64,000 bases of DNA. Source: Mycolicibacterium sp. P9-22. GTDB lineage: Bacteria; Actinomycetota; Actinomycetes; Mycobacteriales; Mycobacteriaceae. The notes beneath the pieces are model-generated. The model was not told the DNA's origin. It ran no database searches and saw only the letters and a program-made list of their open reading frames with translations. The stretch lies in the NCBI RefSeq assembly GCF_008329585.1, contig NZ_NPKP01000014.1, forward strand, positions 1 through 64,000. The letters run 5' to 3'. The position numbers and the translations under genes were made by a program. Shown here in pieces: positions 51,753 through 60,409 of the stretch (position 1 is the first letter of the stretch; every line of letters begins with the position of its first letter).

Positions 51753-53582
51753 ATGACCTCAGCGACCATTCCCGGTCTGGACACCGCACCGACGACACAT
51801 CAGGGGCTGCTGGCCTGGGTCCGCGAGGTCGCGGAGCTGACACAGCCCGACCGCGTCGTATGGGCCGACGGTTCTCAGGAGGAGTACGAGCGGCTGGCCG
51901 CACAGCTGGTCGAGGCCGGTACCTTCCAGAAACTGAACGACGAGAAGCAGCCGAACTCCTACCTGGCGCTCTCCGACCCGTCCGATGTGGCGCGCGTCGA
52001 ATCCCGCACCTACATCTGCTCCGAACGTGAGGTCGACGCCGGCCCCACCAACAACTGGATGGATCCGGCCGAGATGCGGCCGTTGATGACCGAGCTGTAC
52101 CGCGGCTCGATGCGCGGTCGCACCCTGTGGGTGGTGCCGTTCTGCATGGGCCCGCTCGAGGCCGAGGACCCGAAGCTGGGCGTCGAGCTCACGGACTCGG
52201 AGTATGTGGTCGTCTCCATGCGCACCATGACCCGGATGGGCCGGGCCGCGCTGGACAAGATCGGTGAGGACGGATTCTTCGTCAAGGCGCTGCACTCGCT
52301 CGGGGCCCCCCTGGAGGACGGCCAGGCCGACGTGCCGTGGCCCTGCAACGACACCAAATACATCACGCATTTCCCGGAGACCCGCGAAATCTGGAGCTAC
52401 GGCTCCGGGTACGGCGGTAACGCGCTGCTGGGAAAGAAGTGCTACTCGCTGCGCATCGCCTCGGCGATGGCCCACGACGAGGGCTGGCTCGCCGAGCACA
52501 TGCTGATCGTCAAACTCATCTCGCCGGAGAACAAGTCCTACTTCATCGCCGCGGCGTTCCCGTCGGCCTGCGGTAAGACCAACCTGGCCATGCTGCAGCC
52601 CACCATCCCGGGCTGGCGCGCCGAGACCGTCGGCGACGATATCGCCTGGATGCGGTTCGGCAAGGACGGTCAGCTCTACGCGGTGAACCCCGAGTTCGGT
52701 TTCTTCGGTGTCGCACCGGGTACCAACTGGGACTCCAACCCCAACGCGATGAAGACGATCGCCGCGGGCAACACCGTCTTCACCAACGTTGCCAAGACCG
52801 ATGACGGTGACGTGTGGTGGGAGGGTCTGGAGGGCGAGCCCAATCACCTGATCGACTGGAAAGGCCAGGACTGGGTTCTCCGCGAAACGGAAACCAAGGC
52901 CGCTCACCCCAATTCGCGTTACTGCACCCCGATCTCGCAGTGCCCGACGCTGGCACCCGAATGGGACGATCCGCAGGGCGTGCCGATCTCGGCGATCCTG
53001 TTCGGCGGCCGCCGCAAGACGACGGTGCCGCTGATCACCGAGGCCCGCGACTGGCAGCACGGTGTATTCATCGGTGCGACACTGGGTTCCGAGCAGACTG
53101 CCGCCGCCGAGGGCAAGGTCGGCACCGTGCGCCGGGACCCGATGGCGATGCTGCCCTTCCTGGGCTACAACGTCGGGGACTACTTCCAGCACTGGATCGA
53201 CATCGGCAAGCAGGCCGACGAGTCCAAGCTGCCGAAGGTGTTCTTCGTCAACTGGTTCCGCCGCGGTGACGACGGCCGCTTCCTGTGGCCCGGATTCGGT
53301 GAGAACAGCCGCGTGCTGAAGTGGGCCATCGAGCGCATCGAGCACCAGGCCGACGGAAAGAGCACCCCGATCGGCATCGTCCCGACCGCAGCCGATCTCG
53401 ATCTGTCGGGGCTCGACGTGGACCCCGCCGACGTCGATGAGGCGCTGGCCGTGAACGTCGACGAGTGGCGCGCCGAGCTACCCCTGATCGAGGAGTGGTT
53501 CGAGTTCGTCGGCGAGAAGCTGCCGACCGGCATCAAGGACGAGTTCGACGCGCTGAAGACGCGGCTGGCCGAATCGGACTAG
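51753..53582 (+). CDS. pckG: Phosphoenolpyruvate carboxykinase (GTP)
   Basis: A 609-residue GTP-dependent enzyme (M. tuberculosis Rv0211 is 606) converting oxaloacetate to PEP in gluconeogenesis. The kinase-1 loop is AAFPSACGKTNLAML, the Mg/GTP region is AETVGDDIAWMRF, and NPEFGFFGVAPGTNWDSNPN and LFGGRRKTTVPLITEA are family signatures. ATG 51753 has GGAG 6 nt upstream and matches the family start; the earlier ATG 51723 lies in the leader. A Rho-independent terminator follows. Confidence 0.96.
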   Translation: MTSATIPGLDTAPTTHQGLLAWVREVAELTQPDRVVWADGSQEEYERLAAQLVEAGTFQKLNDEKQPNSYLALSDPSDVARVESRTYICSEREVDAGPTNNWMDPAEMRPLMTELYRGSMRGRTLWVVPFCMGPLEAEDPKLGVELTDSEYVVVSMRTMTRMGRAALDKIGEDGFFVKALHSLGAPLEDGQADVPWPCNDTKYITHFPETREIWSYGSGYGGNALLGKKCYSLRIASAMAHDEGWLAEHMLIVKLISPENKSYFIAAAFPSACGKTNLAMLQPTIPGWRAETVGDDIAWMRFGKDGQLYAVNPEFGFFGVAPGTNWDSNPNAMKTIAAGNTVFTNVAKTDDGDVWWEGLEGEPNHLIDWKGQDWVLRETETKAAHPNSRYCTPISQCPTLAPEWDDPQGVPISAILFGGRRKTTVPLITEARDWQHGVFIGATLGSEQTAAAEGKVGTVRRDPMAMLPFLGYNVGDYFQHWIDIGKQADESKLPKVFFVNWFRRGDDGRFLWPGFGENSRVLKWAIERIEHQADGKSTPIGIVPTAADLDLSGLDVDPADVDEALAVNVDEWRAELPLIEEWFEFVGEKLPTGIKDEFDALKTRLAESD

Positions 53583-53598
53583 CCGCACACGAATGCAA

Positions 53599-53636
53599 CC
53601 GCCGCCCCGGATACCGATCCGGGGCGGCGGTTTTTT
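53599..53636 (+). terminator. Rho-independent terminator of pckG
   Basis: CCGCCGCCCCGGAT (53599-53612) pairs perfectly with ATCCGGGGCGGCGG (53617-53630) around an ACCG loop, followed by six Ts (53631-53636). This is a textbook intrinsic terminator. Confidence 0.9.
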
Positions 53637-53677
53637 CATGGCGCGAGGCGGGCGGGGTGGCCGCGCATCGCACCCGA

Positions 53678-54892
53678 TCACCTGTTCTGCTCGTTGATCA
53701 GCTCCCGGGAGTTCGCGCCCGAATCGTCGAAGGCCCGGCCACGTCGTTCGGCTTCACCGCTGCCCGAGAACAGACCAGATTCGTTGGAGTCCACCTCATC
53801 CGGGTGCCGGGGGGTCGCCCCGGCGTCGCCCGATGCGGGCACGAACCTCCAGCGTGGCAGGGCGCCGCTCTGGCTGCGTTGCAGCCAGAGCACCATGCCC
53901 TCGCGGACCGCGCACTGCAGATCCCACAGCGCGCCGGCGTTCGGCGCGCTCACGGTGATCCGGACCCGCACCGTGCCGTTCACCGCGTCGACGACCTGTA
54001 GGACGCCGGACCGTCCGTCCCACAGCTCATTTCGGTTCAGCAGCCGGTCGAGCTCCGTGCGCATGGCATCGAGTGACACGGTGAAGTCCACATCGATCAT
54101 CACGGTGCCGAGTATCTCGGTGGCACTGCGGGTCCAGTTCTGGAACGGCGTGGTGGTGAAGTAGGTGCACGGCAGCACCAGCCGGCGCTCGTCCCAGACC
54201 TGAACCACCACGTAGGTCAGGGTGATCTCTTCGATGCGGCCCCATTCCTTCTCCAGCACCACCACGTCGCCGACCCGGATGGCGTCGGTGAACGCGATCT
54301 GCAGCCCGGCGAACACCGAGCCGAGCGAGGTCTGCGCGGCCAAACCGGCCACCACCGACAGCACGCCGGCGGACGCGAACAGCGTCTTGCCGATATCGGC
54401 GAAGGACGGGAAGGTCATGAGTGCCGCGGCCATCCCGAGCAGCACCACGACCGCCATGGCGAGCCTGCGCAGCACCGTCAACTGGGTGCGTACCTTGCGG
54501 CGCTGCAGATCGGCGTCGGTCAGGCCGGTGTCGCCGCCGCCGAATCGGGCGATCATCCGGCGCTCCACGACCACGACCAGCTTGGCGATCAACCAGGTGA
54601 CGGTCGCGATGGTCAGAATCCGCAGGCTGTGGTCCACCCATCCGCGCCAGCCGTCCTGGGAATCGGACGTCCGTTGCAGCGCCACCGATGCGGCGATGAC
54701 GATCAGGCCGGCACGCACCGGCCGGCGGGTGAGCACCGCGATATCGGTCAGCCACTGGCTGCGCCGGCCTGCGCGCTGTAGCACCCAGGACACCGCGACA
54801 CCCAGGAAGTAGGCGACGGTGACGGCACCGGCCACCCAGGTCAGGGTGACGGCGAGGTTTGTTGCGGAATCGAGCTCGAACTCCTCAGGCAT
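53678..54892 (-). CDS. Mechanosensitive ion channel, MscS family
   Basis: A 404-residue membrane protein. Four hydrophobic segments (about 12-34, 58-75, 90-108 and 140-165) precede the MscS core: FASAGVLSVVAGLAAQTSLG and VFAGLQIAFTDAIRVGDVVV at about 170-210, with beta-domain LEKEWGRIEEITLTYVVVQ. The C-terminal ~60 residues are Gly/Ser/Asp-rich and probably disordered. It protects cells against osmotic downshock. It converges on the pckG terminator. Confidence 0.92.
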   Translation of the reverse strand: MPEEFELDSATNLAVTLTWVAGAVTVAYFLGVAVSWVLQRAGRRSQWLTDIAVLTRRPVRAGLIVIAASVALQRTSDSQDGWRGWVDHSLRILTIATVTWLIAKLVVVVERRMIARFGGGDTGLTDADLQRRKVRTQLTVLRRLAMAVVVLLGMAAALMTFPSFADIGKTLFASAGVLSVVAGLAAQTSLGSVFAGLQIAFTDAIRVGDVVVLEKEWGRIEEITLTYVVVQVWDERRLVLPCTYFTTTPFQNWTRSATEILGTVMIDVDFTVSLDAMRTELDRLLNRNELWDGRSGVLQVVDAVNGTVRVRITVSAPNAGALWDLQCAVREGMVLWLQRSQSGALPRWRFVPASGDAGATPRHPDEVDSNESGLFSGSGEAERRGRAFDDSGANSRELINEQNR

Positions 54893-54990
54893 GGCTGCTT
54901 TCGGGTCGGGATCAGGAGGTCAGCGTTCTTGCACGCATGGTTCGGCTACCCGTCCCGCCCGGATATCAACCTGGCCCCGGCGAAGGCGTT

Positions 54991-55006
54991 CTTGACGGAT
55001 GTCAAG
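54991..55006. promoter_or_regulatory. Inverted repeat CTTGAC-GGAT-GTCAAG upstream of fadD4
   Basis: CTTGAC (54991-54996) and GTCAAG (55001-55006) form a perfect 6-bp palindrome with a 4-nt spacer, about 53-68 nt upstream of the fadD4 start. It may be an operator; no divergent promoter is known here. Confidence 0.35.
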
Positions 55007-55046
55007 TTTTTGGTGGCTTGCCTGCCGGGGCGCGGTGGCGGCATCG

Positions 55047-55052
55047 TAAAGT
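55047..55052 (+). promoter_or_regulatory. -10 element of leaderless fadD4 transcript
   Basis: TAAAGT occupies exactly -12 to -7 before ATG 55059, and no ribosome site is present. Confidence 0.5.
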
Positions 55053-55058
55053 CGCCTC

Positions 55059-56576
55059 ATGCAGATCCGTGAAACGGCCGTCGCCACGCCCGACAAGCCC
55101 GCCGTCATCCTGTACCCCACCGGCACGGTGGTGACATTCGGCGAGCTGGAGGCCCGCGCCAATCAGCTGGCGCACTACTTCCGCGAGCACGGGTTGGTCG
55201 AGGGTGACGCGGTCGCGATCCTCATGGAGAACAACGAGCACATGCACACCGTCATGTGGGCCGCGCGCCGCAGCGGGCTGTACTACGTGCCGATCAACAC
55301 CCATCTCACCGCGGCCGAGGCGGCCTACATCATCGACAACAGTGCGGCCAAGGCCATCGTCGGCTCGGAGGCGCTGGGCCCGGTGCTGGAGGGACTCGCC
55401 GAGCATCTTCCGAACGGACTGCCGCCGGTGCTGCTCACCACGGGACATCTCGACGGCTGGGCGAAGTACCCGGACGCGGTCGCGGACCTGCCGACCGATC
55501 CCATCGAGGACGAGTGGGACGGCGATCTGCTCCAGTACTCATCGGGCACCACGGGCCGTCCCAAGGGCATCAAACGCGCGCTGCCGCACCTGCCGCCCTC
55601 GGAGACCCCGGGCCTGATGGCCGCGCTGGTGTCCTTCTGGATGAACCCCGAGGCCGTCTACCTGAGCCCCGCGCCGCTCTATCACACCGCACCGTCGGTG
55701 TGGTCGATGCAGGCGCAGGCCGGCGGCATCACCACCGTCGTGCTGGAGAAATTCGACGCCGAAGGCGCCCTGGACGCCATCGGAAAGTACGGCGTGACAC
55801 ACGGTCAGTTCGTCCCGGTGATGTTCACCCGCATGCTGAAACTGCCCGAGCAGGTGCGCAAGTCCTATGACGTCTCGAGCCTGCAGCGGGTGATGCACGC
55901 AGCGGCGCCCTGCCCGGTGGAGATCAAGAAACAGATGATCGACTGGTGGGGCCCCATCATCGACGAGTACTACGCCTCATCCGAGGCCATCGGGGCCACG
56001 CTGATCAGCGCGGACGAATGGCTCGCGCACCCCGGGTCGGTCGGCAAGGCGATGACCGGTGTGGTGCACATCCTCGACGAAGACGGTAACGAGGTGCCCG
56101 CGGGGCAGCACGGCGAGATCTTCTTCGAGGGCGGCGCCGATTTCGAATACCTCAACGACTCGGCGAAAACCGCCTCCTCCCGGGACTCGCACGGCTGGAA
56201 GACCGTGGGCGACATCGGATATCTCGATGAGGACGGCTACCTGTACCTCACCGACCGCCGTCATCACATGATCATCTCCGGCGGGGTGAACATCTATCCG
56301 CAGGAGGCCGAGAACATGCTCGTCATCCACCCGAAGGTGATGGACGCCGCGGTATTCGGCATCCCCGACGAAGAGATGGGCCAGACCGTCAAGGGTGTCG
56401 TGCAGACCGTCGATCCCGCCGACGCCACCCCGGAGTTCGCCGAGGAGCTAGTGGCCTGGCTGCGGGATCAGCTGTCGCACTACAAATGCCCCCGCTCGAT
56501 CTCCTTCGAGGCCCAGCTGCCGCGCACCGACACCGGAAAGCTGTACAAGCAGGAGTTGATCACACGGTACTCATGA
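55059..56576 (+). CDS. fadD4: Acyl-CoA synthetase FadD4 type
   Basis: A 505-residue ANL-superfamily ligase activating a carboxylic acid to its CoA thioester via an acyl-AMP. Motifs: P-loop-like LLQYSSGTTGRPKGIKRA (about 155-172), YYASSEAIGATLI (about 303), TVGDIGYLDEDGYLYLTDR (about 383-401) and the C-terminal catalytic lysine in DTGKLYKQEL. By order after pckG it corresponds to Rv0214 (fadD4). The crotonase gene follows 13 nt later, so they probably form one transcript. Confidence 0.88.
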   Translation: MQIRETAVATPDKPAVILYPTGTVVTFGELEARANQLAHYFREHGLVEGDAVAILMENNEHMHTVMWAARRSGLYYVPINTHLTAAEAAYIIDNSAAKAIVGSEALGPVLEGLAEHLPNGLPPVLLTTGHLDGWAKYPDAVADLPTDPIEDEWDGDLLQYSSGTTGRPKGIKRALPHLPPSETPGLMAALVSFWMNPEAVYLSPAPLYHTAPSVWSMQAQAGGITTVVLEKFDAEGALDAIGKYGVTHGQFVPVMFTRMLKLPEQVRKSYDVSSLQRVMHAAAPCPVEIKKQMIDWWGPIIDEYYASSEAIGATLISADEWLAHPGSVGKAMTGVVHILDEDGNEVPAGQHGEIFFEGGADFEYLNDSAKTASSRDSHGWKTVGDIGYLDEDGYLYLTDRRHHMIISGGVNIYPQEAENMLVIHPKVMDAAVFGIPDEEMGQTVKGVVQTVDPADATPEFAEELVAWLRDQLSHYKCPRSISFEAQLPRTDTGKLYKQELITRYS

Positions 56577-56589
56577 TGATCGTCGCCTC

Positions 56590-57504
56590 ATGACCGTCCT
56601 GGAGCTGCCCGCCGGAATCCGCGTCGCCGTCGAGAAGCCGGACGACGACGCGACTTTCACGCTGACCGAAGCGGATTCGGCCGACCGGCGGATGATCACC
56701 GTCGCATCGGTCGACGAGGCGCTCGCGGAGCTGACCCGGCGGTGCGGGCGGTGGCCGCAGGCCGCCGCGGTATGCGATGACGTGCTGCGCAGCGTCGGCT
56801 CGGGCTCCTCGGTTTTTGCCGGGGTGATCACCGAATCGCTGGCGTACTCCACGCTGCAGTCCGGACCCGAATTCGCCCGCTGGCTCGACGAACGCGGACC
56901 GGTGCAGCTGCCGGTGCTGCCCGACCCGGTGCAGGCCGAACGCCGCGGCGGCACCCTGTCGATCCGCTTCAATCGGACCCGGCGGCACAACGCCTTCACC
57001 ACCGATGCGCGCGCCGCCCTGTTGGAGGCTCTCGAGGTGGCCCGCCTCGACGAGTCGGTGACCGAGGTGGTGCTTTCCGGCAACGGTCGGTCCTTCTGCA
57101 GCGGCGGTGACCTCGCCGAGTTCGGCACGTTCGCCGACCCCGCCAGCGCACATCTGGCGCGCACCCGGCACAGCCCGGCCCTGGCGCTGGACGAACTCGC
57201 CGAACGCCTGGGACGGGGCTGCCGCGCCGAGGTGCACGGCCAGGTACTGGGCAGCGGGCTGGAGATGGCCGCCTACTGCGGGCACATCCGGTGCCACCCC
57301 GACGCCACGATCGGGCTGCCCGAACTCGCGCTGGGGCTGATCCCCGGCGCCGGCGGCACCGTCAGCATCACCCGGCGAATCGGGCGCTGGCGCACCGCGT
57401 ATCTGGTGCTGTCCGGTGCCACCATCGACGCGGCGACGGCGTTGGCGTGGGGACTGGTCGACGAGATCAGCGCTGACGTGCCGGCCGGATCACCAGTTCG
57501 TTGA
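56590..57504 (+). CDS. Enoyl-CoA hydratase/isomerase with N-terminal extension
   Basis: A 304-residue protein. The crotonase core starts near residue 118 (TLSIRFNRTRRHNAFTTDAR) and contains the oxyanion segment LSGNGRSFCSGGDLAEFG and a second glycine-rich loop VHGQVLGSGLEMAA with the acidic LPELALGLIPGAGGT. The first ~115 residues are unusual for the family (normal length ~260) and look like a degenerate extra module. It follows fadD4, and its end overlaps the converging SDR gene by 38 nt. Confidence 0.87.
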   Translation: MTVLELPAGIRVAVEKPDDDATFTLTEADSADRRMITVASVDEALAELTRRCGRWPQAAAVCDDVLRSVGSGSSVFAGVITESLAYSTLQSGPEFARWLDERGPVQLPVLPDPVQAERRGGTLSIRFNRTRRHNAFTTDARAALLEALEVARLDESVTEVVLSGNGRSFCSGGDLAEFGTFADPASAHLARTRHSPALALDELAERLGRGCRAEVHGQVLGSGLEMAAYCGHIRCHPDATIGLPELALGLIPGAGGTVSITRRIGRWRTAYLVLSGATIDAATALAWGLVDEISADVPAGSPVR

Positions 57505-58177
57505 CGTCCACCTCGGCGGGTTCGTCGATCGCATAGGCGATGGCCCTGGCGATGGCGTCCGGTGGGATCGAATCCGCACGGTAGGTCTGCATCGCCGCCG
57601 CCGCGCCCGCATCGGTGATCGATTCGGCCAGTTCGGATTCCACCACCCCGGGGGAGACGGTGGTGACGCGGATCGCCGGGTCGACCTCCTGCCGTAGACC
57701 CTCGGTGATCGCCCAGGCCGCGTGCTTGGTCGCGCAGTACACCGCCGCGGTGGGCACCACCTCATGGGCGCCGACCGATGCGACGGTCACGAAATGCCCG
57801 TGACCCTGCCGCTGGAACTGCGGCAGTGCGGCGGCGATGCCGTTGAGCAGGCCACGCACGTTGACGTCGATCATGGCGTCCCATTCGTCGACCAGCAGCG
57901 CATCCAGCCGGGACAGTGGCATCACGCCCGCGTTGTTGACGATCACGTCGATGTGGCCGTGGGCGGAGACCGCCCAGTCGACGAACGACGCAAAATCCGC
58001 ACGGTCGGTGACGTCGAGGCGACGCACCTGGATATTTCCCCCGGCGAGTTCGGCGAGCCGGTCTTCGCGGCGGCCGCCGGCGAGCACCTGGTGGCCTTGG
58101 GCGGCGAGCCTACGGGCGACCGCCGCGCCGATACCGCTGGTGGCTCCGGTGACGAGGATGATCTTGGTTTCTGTCAT
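57467..58177 (-). CDS. SDR family oxidoreductase
   Basis: A 236-residue short-chain dehydrogenase of the YdfG/classical type. Cofactor motif LVTGATSGIGAAVARRL; Arg in LAGGRREDRL suggests NADP(H). NNAGVMPL, the catalytic Ser in VASVGAHEV and Tyr/Lys in VYCATKHA are present. The substrate is unknown. It diverges from an XRE-type regulator with a perfect palindrome between them, typical of a regulator controlling its SDR neighbour. Confidence 0.9.
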   Translation of the reverse strand: MTETKIILVTGATSGIGAAVARRLAAQGHQVLAGGRREDRLAELAGGNIQVRRLDVTDRADFASFVDWAVSAHGHIDVIVNNAGVMPLSRLDALLVDEWDAMIDVNVRGLLNGIAAALPQFQRQGHGHFVTVASVGAHEVVPTAAVYCATKHAAWAITEGLRQEVDPAIRVTTVSPGVVESELAESITDAGAAAAMQTYRADSIPPDAIARAIAYAIDEPAEVDVNELVIRPARQR

Positions 58178-58216
58178 GACCTCAGCGTCGGGCGCCGCCG
58201 GACAAACAGCCAGGAC

Positions 58217-58253
58217 GCGGTGTGCCTGGGTGCACCGCACCCAGGCACACCGC
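58217..58253. promoter_or_regulatory. Perfect 17-bp palindrome, operator of XRE/SDR pair
   Basis: GCGGTGTGCCTGGGTGC (58217-58233) and GCACCCAGGCACACCGC (58237-58253) are exact inverted copies around ACC. The site covers -61 to -25 relative to the regulator start, and is 40 nt upstream of the SDR start, so it can govern both. Confidence 0.8.
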
Positions 58254-58265
58254 GGCGAACCGTCC

Positions 58266-58271
58266 TAGGGT
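58266..58271 (+). promoter_or_regulatory. -10 element of leaderless XRE regulator transcript
   Basis: TAGGGT occupies -12 to -7 before ATG 58278, immediately downstream of the palindrome. Confidence 0.5.
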
Positions 58272-58277
58272 GGCGGC

Positions 58278-59096
58278 ATGTCAGAGCTGGGGGATTACCT
58301 GCGCAACAGGCGCGCATTGGTCAGCCCGGGTGATGTGGGTCTGGCCAGCGCCGGGCACCGCCGGGTGCCCGGACTACGGCGCGAGGAGGTGGCGCTGTTG
58401 GCCGGGGTCAGCGTGGATTACTACATCCGGTTGGAGCAGGGCCGGGAGCGGTCGCCGTCCGCGCAGGTGCTCGACGCACTCGGGGCGGCCTTGCGACTCG
58501 ATGACGACGGCCGCCAGCACCTGTTCCGGGTCGCCGGACTGGCACCGCGGCCCCACACCGTCGTCGTGCCGGATCGGGTCGACCCCGCACTGATGCGATT
58601 GATGGACGCCTGGCCCGACAACCCGGCCCTGGTCTACAACCGGGCCTATGACGTGCTGGCCACCAACGCGATCGCCGATGCGCTGTTCGGCGATTTCGGG
58701 TCCCATGGCAACCTGCTGTCGCTGGTGTTCACCGAGTCGCGAGCCAGGGAGTTCTACGTGGACTGGCCCTCGATCGCGGCGAACTCCGTCGCGGGACTCC
58801 GGCGCAACTACGCCGAGGCCCCGGGGGATCCGCGGGTGGCGGCCGTCCTGGCCGAGCTGCTGGCCACCTGCGCTGACTTCGCCGAGCTGTGGGCCCAGCA
58901 TGACGCTCGGGGAAAAACACTGTCCACCAAATCTTTTCAACATCCGACCGTCGGGCTGTTGACCTTACAGATGCAGACGTTCGCGGTGCGCTCGGCGCCC
59001 GGCCAGGAGCTGGTGGTGTACCAGGCCGAGCCGGGATCTCCGAGCGCGGATGCGGTGGCACTGCTCGGCAGTCTGGCCGCGACCGCCGACCACTGA
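58278..59096 (+). CDS. XRE regulator with MmyB-like ligand domain
   Basis: A 272-residue regulator. The N-terminal helix-turn-helix (about 10-75) has GLRREEVALLAGVSVDYYIR and LEQGRERSPSAQVLDALGAA, the usual pattern of this group. The C-terminal MmyB-like domain (about 100-265) has the NPALVYNRAYDVLATNAIAD and STKSFQHPTVGLLTLQMQTF segments and is thought to bind a fatty acid-like ligand. It diverges from the SDR gene and likely represses it through the palindrome at 58217. Confidence 0.9.
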   Translation: MSELGDYLRNRRALVSPGDVGLASAGHRRVPGLRREEVALLAGVSVDYYIRLEQGRERSPSAQVLDALGAALRLDDDGRQHLFRVAGLAPRPHTVVVPDRVDPALMRLMDAWPDNPALVYNRAYDVLATNAIADALFGDFGSHGNLLSLVFTESRAREFYVDWPSIAANSVAGLRRNYAEAPGDPRVAAVLAELLATCADFAELWAQHDARGKTLSTKSFQHPTVGLLTLQMQTFAVRSAPGQELVVYQAEPGSPSADAVALLGSLAATADH

Positions 59097-59107
59097 CATA
59101 CCAACAT

Positions 59108-59144
59108 GTGCGCACTTGCGCACTCATATGTCATGATGAGTGCG
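59108..59144. promoter_or_regulatory. Overlapping inverted repeats, likely ArsR operator of MFS gene
   Basis: GTGCGCA-CT-TGCGCAC (59108-59123) is followed by CGCACTCAT (59119-59127) and ATGAGTGCG (59136-59144), giving three related half-sites. The second repeat overlaps the CATGAT (-12 to -7) and reaches the GTG start, so a bound repressor would block initiation. The ArsR-type gene in the same operon is the natural candidate. Confidence 0.55.
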
Positions 59145-60409
59145 TGAGCAGAACGGGCATCCTGGGCAACCCGGTATTCCGGCGACTGTTCGCCGCGCAG
59201 GTGGTGGCGCTCGGTGGCACCGGGTTGCTCACGGTCGCGCTCAGCCTCCTGGCCTACGATCTGGCCGGACCCGCCGCCGGGGCCGTGCTCGGCACCGTGC
59301 TGGCGATCAAGATGCTGGCGTATGTCTTCATCGCACCGGTGATGGCGACGGCGACGAATCGACTGCCGCGCAAGGCGGTTCTCATCGGAGCCGACCTGAC
59401 CCGTGCGGCGGTCGCGCTGTCGCTGCCGTTCGTCGGGCAGGTATGGCAGATCTTCGTGCTGGTGTTCGTCCTGCAGGCGGCCTCGGCGACGTTCACCCCT
59501 GCGTTCCAGGCGGTGATCCCCGCGATCCTCACCGGTGAAAGGGCGTACACCCGAGGATTGTCGCTGTCCCGGTTGGCATATGACCTGGAGGCGATGGTCA
59601 GCCCGGTCGTGGCGGCCGCACTGCTCGTGGTGATGCCCTACAACAGTCTGTTTGCCGGAACCGTTGCCGGATTCCTGCTCTCGGCCGTGCTGGTGCGGGG
59701 TGCGGCGGTGCCCGACATCGAGCCCGACCGCGCACCATGGCGTCGGCGGCTGCTGTCGGGCATGCGAAACATGCTGGCGCACCGTGAATTACGCGCGTTG
59801 GTCGCGATGAACCTCACGGTCGCCGCGGCAACCGCGCTGGTGATGGTGAACACCGTGGTGTACGTCCGCGACCTGCTCGGTGGCAGCCAGGCCGAGGTCG
59901 CGATGATGCTCGCCGCCTACGGGGCGGGTTCGATGGTGGTCGCATTGTCGGTGCCCAGGTTGCTCACCGTCGTCACCGATCGCGGCGTCATGCTGACCGG
60001 GGCCGGCGTCGCCGCGCTCGGCCTGCTGGTGACCGCGACGGTGCTCGTGCTCGCCGCCCCGACGTGGCCGGTGCTGAGCGCGACATGGATGCTGCTGGGC
60101 GCGGCCACGTCGATGGTCAACACACCGGCGGGGCGGCTGCTGCGCCGGGCAAGCACCCAGACCGACCGGACCGCCCTGTTCACCGCCCAGTTCTCGCTGT
60201 CGCACGCCGGGTTCCTGCTGACCTATCCGATCGCGGGCTGGGTGGGCGCGGCCGTCAATCAGGGGCTGGCCGCCGTGATTCTCGCTATCCTCGGTTCAAT
60301 CGCGGCGCTCGCTGCGGCATGGATCGTGGCGCGCGGGAGGGGTGAGGCAGATGGGCGGGACGTCGCCGGAGAAACCCCGGCCCGAGCCGTCGCCGAGTCT
60401 CGTCCATGA
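59144..60409 (+). CDS. MFS transporter, enterobactin-exporter-like
   Basis: A 421-residue major facilitator protein with about 12 transmembrane helices. It shows the loop MATATNRLPRKAVLIGADLT between helices 2 and 3 (about 60-80) and the layout of EntS/MacrolideMFS exporters. The substrate is unknown; the associated ArsR-type regulator suggests a metal or toxic compound. GTG 59144 is selected because the operator and -10 lie directly before it. The ArsR gene starts inside its last 60 nt. Confidence 0.85.
   Translation: MSRTGILGNPVFRRLFAAQVVALGGTGLLTVALSLLAYDLAGPAAGAVLGTVLAIKMLAYVFIAPVMATATNRLPRKAVLIGADLTRAAVALSLPFVGQVWQIFVLVFVLQAASATFTPAFQAVIPAILTGERAYTRGLSLSRLAYDLEAMVSPVVAAALLVVMPYNSLFAGTVAGFLLSAVLVRGAAVPDIEPDRAPWRRRLLSGMRNMLAHRELRALVAMNLTVAAATALVMVNTVVYVRDLLGGSQAEVAMMLAAYGAGSMVVALSVPRLLTVVTDRGVMLTGAGVAALGLLVTATVLVLAAPTWPVLSATWMLLGAATSMVNTPAGRLLRRASTQTDRTALFTAQFSLSHAGFLLTYPIAGWVGAAVNQGLAAVILAILGSIAALAAAWIVARGRGEADGRDVAGETPARAVAESRP

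Noticed and set aside
51759..53345. 528-codon open frame on the minus strand opposite pckG
   Set aside because: It is antisense to a strongly conserved enzyme, with His/Arg/Gly-rich composition typical of shadow frames in GC-rich DNA.
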